A stretch of DNA of 40,550 nucleotides from Bacteroidota bacterium (GTDB taxonomy: Bacteria; Bacteroidota; Ignavibacteria; UBA10030). Below the pieces are notes generated by a model. The model was not told the origin of the DNA. It searched no databases and saw only the letters and a list, made by a program, of their open reading frames with translations. Below are positions 36,671-40,550 of this stretch, piece by piece. Both the position numbers and the translations under genes were made by a program. Position 1 is the stretch's first letter. Every line of letters begins with the position of its first letter. The DNA lies in NCBI GenBank assembly GCA_016928255.1, contig JAFGLB010000181.1, positions 1 through 40,550 on the forward strand. The letters are read 5' to 3'.

Positions 36671-37462
36671 ATGAGTGTTGTGGTTGATCCGCTTGCATCG
36701 GTCGGTAAAAAAGCACAGCTCGGCGAAAACGTAACAGTAGGACCTTCTGCAATAATTGGCGACGATGTTGTGATAGGCGATAATTCGGTAATTGCGCCCT
36801 ATGCAATTATCCAAAATGGAACACGGCTTGGAAAGGGATGCAGGGTGGCTTCATTTGCAGTCGTAGGCGGCCCTCCTCAGGATCTGAAATACAAGGACGA
36901 ACCTACAATTCTAACAATCGGGGATCAGTGTGATATCCGCGAATATGTAACGTTAAACCGCGGTACTCTTGAGACAGGTAAAACTGTCATCGGGAACAAT
37001 TGTATGTTTATGGCAAATACACATGTAGCACACGATTGCGTTATGGGAAATTTTTGCATAATGGCAAACAGCGCCGCTCTGGCGGGACATGTTCATCTAG
37101 GCAGCTGGGTAATTATAGGCGGGCTGGTTCCCATCCATCAATTCGTGCATATAGGCGACCATGTAATAATTGGCGGCGGCTACAGGGTTCCGAAAGATGT
37201 GCCGCCGTACGTTCGAGCCGGCCGTGAGCCCTTATGTTATGAAGGATTAAATTCTGTCGGCCTGAGGAGGCGCGGATTTTCGACGGATGCCGTAAATCAG
37301 ATCGAGCAGGCATACAACATCATATACAAATCTAAATTAAACGTATCGCAGGCTGTGGCCCGTATTAAACAAGAGATCGAATTATCGCCGGAGATACAAA
37401 ATATTCTGAATTTTATTGCAGACAGCAAACGCGGGATTATTCCCGGACCCGATCGTCATTAG
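36671..37462 (+). CDS. lpxA: UDP-N-acetylglucosamine acyltransferase
   Basis: Carries out the first acylation of lipid A synthesis with a 3-hydroxyacyl-ACP. A 263-residue enzyme of usual length with a left-handed beta helix (about 1-190) and a C-terminal helical domain. The catalytic histidine is His121 in THVAHDCVMGNF, near E. coli His125, and NSAALAGHVHLG follows as expected. It is the last lipid A gene in the row; lpxB is not in the window. The stop is seven bases before the lipM-like start, and a terminator-like hairpin lies just inside that next gene. Confidence 0.96.
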   Translation: MSVVVDPLASVGKKAQLGENVTVGPSAIIGDDVVIGDNSVIAPYAIIQNGTRLGKGCRVASFAVVGGPPQDLKYKDEPTILTIGDQCDIREYVTLNRGTLETGKTVIGNNCMFMANTHVAHDCVMGNFCIMANSAALAGHVHLGSWVIIGGLVPIHQFVHIGDHVIIGGGYRVPKDVPPYVRAGREPLCYEGLNSVGLRRRGFSTDAVNQIEQAYNIIYKSKLNVSQAVARIKQEIELSPEIQNILNFIADSKRGIIPGPDRH

Positions 37463-37469
37463 GAAAAAA

Positions 37470-38231
37470 ATGAATTGGCGATTCGAAAACACCGGAATCC
37501 GTTCCGGTGTTTTTAATATGGAATATGATATTAATCTTGCACAGGAACTTGCAAGAGGTGCTGGAAATCCGACAATTCGTGTATATGCCTGGCAGCCGTC
37601 TGCAATCTCGCTTGGATGGAACCAGTCGATGGATGAAATCGACCTGGCAAAAACATCGGTGCATGGAATTGATGTTGTAAAACGTCCAACAGGCGGAAGA
37701 GCCGTTCTGCATTCAGAAGAACTTACCTATTGTGTAATCATGCATTCCTGTGGAAAAAATATACATGAAGTTTACGATGATATCAGCAGGGCATTAGTTG
37801 CCGGGTTATCGAAATTGGGAGTAACGGCAGCAATAGAAAAAAGCCAGCCGGATTTCCCGTCGCTTTATAAAACATCATCTGCAGCAGCATGTTTTTCCAG
37901 TACAGGCAGGTATGAAATTAAATGCAGCGGAAAAAAACTGGTAGGCAGTGCACAAAGGCGTTATGCGGCCGGTAACGGCGAAGAGATCGTTCTGCAGCAT
38001 GGTTCAATTCTTACGGGCCCGGGCCATAAAAAGATCATTGATTACATAAACTTTCACTCTGAAAAAGAAAGAAGTATATTGCGAAAAGAGCTTGATGAAA
38101 AAACAACAGATCTTTCGGAAGTTTTGAATCGGGCTGTTTCATACGAAGAAGTTGCAGAATCGGTACTGGAAGGATTCCGGACATCCCGGTTAATCAGGCC
38201 TGAAAGTGCCGGTGAAATCAGTCGAGAATGA
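37470..38231 (+). CDS. lipM: Lipoyl/octanoyl transferase of the LipM/LplA family
   Basis: Moves an octanoyl or lipoyl group between protein lipoyl domains or attaches free lipoate. A 253-residue protein with the LplA/LipB/LipM fold: WRFENTG...NMEYD at the N-terminus, RPTGGRAVLHSEELTY near residues 73-88, and ACFSSTGRYEIKCSGKKLVG near 144-163 with a Cys in the position used by LipM as acyl nucleophile. The lysine in GKKLVG is the lipoate-binding lysine. The start at 37470 has AGGAA upstream; a longer form from 37416 overlaps lpxA and adds residues unlike the family. LipM fits best, with a lipoate ligase as the alternative. A 12-bp hairpin covers codons 6-15. Confidence 0.82.
   Translation: MNWRFENTGIRSGVFNMEYDINLAQELARGAGNPTIRVYAWQPSAISLGWNQSMDEIDLAKTSVHGIDVVKRPTGGRAVLHSEELTYCVIMHSCGKNIHEVYDDISRALVAGLSKLGVTAAIEKSQPDFPSLYKTSSAAACFSSTGRYEIKCSGKKLVGSAQRRYAAGNGEEIVLQHGSILTGPGHKKIIDYINFHSEKERSILRKELDEKTTDLSEVLNRAVSYEEVAESVLEGFRTSRLIRPESAGEISRE
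37486..37514 (+). terminator. Terminator-like hairpin inside the first codons of lipM
   Basis: The arms 37486-37497 and 37502-37513 form a perfect 12-bp stem with a UNCG-type loop (TCCG), and the stem runs into five consecutive T (37510-37514). It lies 24 bases after the lpxA stop and 16 bases inside the lipM reading frame. By form it is the best intrinsic terminator in the window. It could end the uppS-lpxA transcript or attenuate lipM. Confidence 0.7.
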
Positions 38232-38243
38232 AAGGCAGGAAAT

Positions 38244-39068
38244 ATGAAAAACTCATCTACAACATCGGGTCCGAAAAAAGTCACGACAAAAGTAATTGCC
38301 GCAATGAAAAAAGAAAAAAACCGCATTGCGTGCTTGACAGCGTATGATTATATTACGGCGCGATTGTTGGATCAGGCAGGAGTGGATTTGATTCTTGTCG
38401 GTGATTCACTGGGAATGGTGTTTCAGGGACATGAGACCACGATACCTGTTACCATGGATGAAATGATATACCATGCCAAAGTTGTTGTGCGCGCAGTTGA
38501 TAGGGCAATGGTTATAGTCGATATGCCTTTTATGTCGTACCAGGCGAATGATGAAGAAGGATTCAGAAATGCGGGCCGCATAATGAAGGAAACGGGAGCA
38601 GGTGGTGTTAAGTTTGAGGGCGGAGAGCGTATAGCAAATCTGGTGCGGATGACTGTGAGGGCAGGTATTCCGGTAATCGGGCATCTCGGTTTGACTCCGC
38701 AGTCAATTCATCAATTCGGCGGCTTTACTCCCAGAGGTGTGACGCCGGCCGAGGCAAAACAAATATTCAAAGATGCTGTTGCCCTGGAAAAAGCAGGCGC
38801 GTTCAGTATAGTGCTGGAAAAAATTCCTGCGTCGCTTGCGGAAAAAATAACCAAATCAATAAAAATACCGACAATCGGCATCGGAGCAGGAATGCATTGC
38901 GACGGACAGGTTCTGGTAGTGTCGGATATACTTGGATTGAATGAAGATTTCCATCCCCGTTTTATCCGCCGTTATGCACGACTGGCCGAAACGATTCGCC
39001 AGGGTGTAAGTGCCTATGTAAAAGATGTAAAAGAAGAAAAATTTCCGAACAAAAAGGAAAGCTATTAA
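38244..39068 (+). CDS. panB: 3-methyl-2-oxobutanoate hydroxymethyltransferase
   Basis: Makes ketopantoate from 2-oxoisovalerate and methylene-tetrahydrofolate, the first committed step of pantothenate and coenzyme A synthesis. A 274-residue TIM-barrel enzyme. Visible motifs are CLTAYDYITARLLDQAG (about 31-47), LVGDSLGMVFQGHETT with the magnesium aspartate, VDMPFMSYQ, GGVKFEGG, the catalytic glutamate in VLEKIP (near 192) and IGIGAGMHCDGQVLV. AGGAA lies 3-7 bases before the ATG, and the gene begins 12 bases after lipM. No panC or panD is in the window. Confidence 0.96.
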   Translation: MKNSSTTSGPKKVTTKVIAAMKKEKNRIACLTAYDYITARLLDQAGVDLILVGDSLGMVFQGHETTIPVTMDEMIYHAKVVVRAVDRAMVIVDMPFMSYQANDEEGFRNAGRIMKETGAGGVKFEGGERIANLVRMTVRAGIPVIGHLGLTPQSIHQFGGFTPRGVTPAEAKQIFKDAVALEKAGAFSIVLEKIPASLAEKITKSIKIPTIGIGAGMHCDGQVLVVSDILGLNEDFHPRFIRRYARLAETIRQGVSAYVKDVKEEKFPNKKESY

Positions 39069-39135
39069 GTTTATATAAAAAACGCTCTAAACAGGTAAAA
39101 AAAATCTGTAAAAAGTTATTACGGTATTCTGAAGA

Positions 39136-39918
39136 ATGAGATTAAAAAACAAACTTGAAATACTTGTCTCCAATGATGATGGAATAGATGCATCCGGTAT
39201 TTATTCGCTCGTTCAGGAGATGAAGAAAATAGGCAATGTAACAGTTGTCGCACCGGACAAGCAGCAAAGCGCAGTAGGGCATGCCATAACCATGAACTAT
39301 CCTCTGCGAGTTAAAGAGTTTAAGAAAAATGGAAAGTTTTTCGGCTATGCTGTCCAGGGCACTCCGGCTGATTGTGTAAAACTTGCTGTTCGCGCAATTT
39401 TAGAGCGTACTCCGGATTTGATTGTTTCGGGCATAAACCATGGTTCAAACACAGCTATCAGTATAATATATTCCGGAACCGTATCGGCAGCAACTGAGGG
39501 AACAATACTAGGCATACCGTCGATTGCGATTTCATTGACGACATACGGCGCGGCAGATTTTCATTACCCTGCTCAGATTGCCAGAAAGCTGGCGCTTCTG
39601 ATCGGCAAGCATGGACTGCCGTCCGGTACACTCTTAAATGTCAACGTTCCCCCGCTTAAACCTAAGGACATTAAAGGCGTGCTTATAACACGCCAGGGCA
39701 AAGCGATATGGAATGATACATTCGACCTTCGAAGGGACCCGAACAACAGAGAATATTACTGGCTGACAGGCGGCCTCGAAAAGGTGGATACGGATATTGA
39801 ATTTGACGAAGCAGCAGTGCAGAACAGTTACGTATCAATTACTCCCATTCAATACGACCTGACCGATTATAAGATGCTTGATGCAATGAAGAAATGGGGA
39901 GTGGGAAAAATCAAGTGA
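39136..39918 (+). CDS. surE: 5'/3'-nucleotidase SurE
   Basis: A metal-dependent nucleoside monophosphate phosphatase linked to stationary-phase survival. A 260-residue protein of usual length. The N-terminal motif ILVSNDDGIDASGI carries the metal ligands Asp14 and Asp15; VVAPDKQQSAVGHAIT, GTPADCVKLA and VSGINHGSNT with the conserved Ser and Asn follow. It lies 67 bases after panB with no clear terminator between them, so the two may be co-transcribed. mutS follows 135 bases later. Confidence 0.95.
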   Translation: MRLKNKLEILVSNDDGIDASGIYSLVQEMKKIGNVTVVAPDKQQSAVGHAITMNYPLRVKEFKKNGKFFGYAVQGTPADCVKLAVRAILERTPDLIVSGINHGSNTAISIIYSGTVSAATEGTILGIPSIAISLTTYGAADFHYPAQIARKLALLIGKHGLPSGTLLNVNVPPLKPKDIKGVLITRQGKAIWNDTFDLRRDPNNREYYWLTGGLEKVDTDIEFDEAAVQNSYVSITPIQYDLTDYKMLDAMKKWGVGKIK

Positions 39919-40053
39919 TTATTATTGCCGGTGGATATAAGTTATACTTGACAAAAAAAACTGAGTACAATACTGCAGAATTAATCCGGTACCGTATATT
40001 ATAAGTTAAGCCGGCAGAATATTTTTAACACAAAAGAATAACCATCTCATTTT

Positions 40054-40550
40054 ATGTCAACGCCGTTAATGCGACAGTATCAACAGGTAAAAGCCAAATA
40101 TCCGGATACTGTACTTCTTTTCAGGATGGGAGATTTCTTTGAGACTTTCGATGAGGATGCAAAAATTACATCGAAAGTACTGGGAATTGTACTGACGAAA
40201 AGAGGCAACGGTACTGCAGGCGAAACACCGCTGGCCGGATTTCCCCACCACGCGCTTGATACATATCTTCCGAAATTATTAAAAGCAGGATACAGGGTAG
40301 CAATATGCGAGCAGCTGGAAGATCCGAAGTATGCAAAAGGAATAGTAAAACGCGACGTGATAGAAGTCGTAACACCCGGAGTCTCGTTTTCCGATAAAGT
40401 ATTGGAACAGAAACAAAATAATTATCTGGCCGCGGCTGCTTTGCCGTCGCCGATATCTGCGAGTACTGAAAAAATCGGATTTGCCTACATAGATGTTTCA
40501 ACAGGCGAATTTGGAATAAGCGAGTTTCCCTTAAAACAATTTACGGAACA
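40054..40550 (+). CDS. mutS: DNA mismatch repair protein MutS, N-terminal part
   Basis: The first 165 residues of MutS; the gene runs off the end of the window. The mismatch-recognition domain begins at the start: MRQYQQVKAKYPDTVLLFRM followed by GDFFETFDEDA, where the Phe-x-Glu motif that contacts the mismatch lies. LTKRGNG..AGETPLAGFPHHALDTYL and VAICEQLEDPK...VKRDVIEVVTPG are also typical. The connector domain begins near residue 130 (IGFAYIDVSTGEFG). The ATG at 40054 is the natural family start, although no strong ribosome site precedes it. Confidence 0.95.
   Translation, partial: MSTPLMRQYQQVKAKYPDTVLLFRMGDFFETFDEDAKITSKVLGIVLTKRGNGTAGETPLAGFPHHALDTYLPKLLKAGYRVAICEQLEDPKYAKGIVKRDVIEVVTPGVSFSDKVLEQKQNNYLAAAALPSPISASTEKIGFAYIDVSTGEFGISEFPLKQFTE

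Noticed and set aside
39948-39976. TTGACA-17-TACTGC as a mutS promoter
   Set aside because: The -35 is perfect but the -10 matches poorly, so I do not call it; a mutS promoter is likely in this 135-base gap but its place is unclear.

Overview
The window looks like a chromosomal segment from a Gram-negative bacterium of the Bacteroidota/Chlorobiota (FCB) group, most likely an Ignavibacteria-type organism. The signs are an LpxC-FabZ fusion, the order uppS-bamA-ompH-ompH-lpxD-lpxC/fabZ-lpxA, a ClpC-type Clp ATPase, giant Reg_prop/Y_Y_Y sensors, and promoters that read both as TTGACA-17-TAnnnT and as the Bacteroidota TTTG...TAnnTTTG form. The taxonomic call is an inference from gene content.

Layout. 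(1) 1-4146: a galactose-use operon: a sodium/solute symporter, a 73-residue two-helix membrane protein, galK and galT. (2) 4435-9153: phosphorelay genes: a REC-4xPAS-kinase-REC hybrid kinase, then an overlapping NarX/NarL-like kinase and regulator pair. (3) 9632-26002: the most unusual part. A cytosolic five-PAS protein is followed by four tandem paralogues of 923-1322 residues, each with a signal peptide, 14 propeller repeats, a Y_Y_Y domain and one membrane helix. None of the five has a kinase, receiver, cyclase or DNA-binding domain. All end in the same roughly 55-residue tail with the invariant spacing C-x2-C-x26-H-x2-C-x2-C, joined to the sensor by a short helix and by 0, 1, 2 or 3 PAS domains in the propeller proteins. 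A decayed propeller fragment lies between the second and third paralogues. (4) 26061-26246: a terminator closes the array, followed by a promoter, a 10-bp hairpin, a C-rich linker and a strong terminator: a candidate small RNA of about 70 nt. (5) 26309-29487, minus strand: an RluE-type pseudouridine synthase and clpC, separated by a terminator. (6) 29742-40550: an envelope operon (uppS, bamA, two ompH/skp genes, lpxD, lpxC-fabZ, lpxA), then a LipM-like lipoyl/octanoyl transferase, panB, surE and the start of mutS.

How it fits together. The propeller proteins look like the periplasmic half of hybrid two-component systems, which usually detect glycans, with the kinase half replaced by the Cys4-His tail. 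The small kinase at 7707, which has one membrane helix and no sensor, could be a separate kinase partner, but this is only an inference from architecture and proximity. The envelope block makes undecaprenyl diphosphate, inserts outer-membrane proteins, chaperones them, and performs the first steps of lipid A synthesis. A perfect 12-bp terminator-like hairpin with a T tract lies inside the first codons of the gene after lpxA, and may separate envelope transcription from lipM-panB-surE.

I found no tRNA, rRNA, CRISPR array, insertion sequence or integrase.
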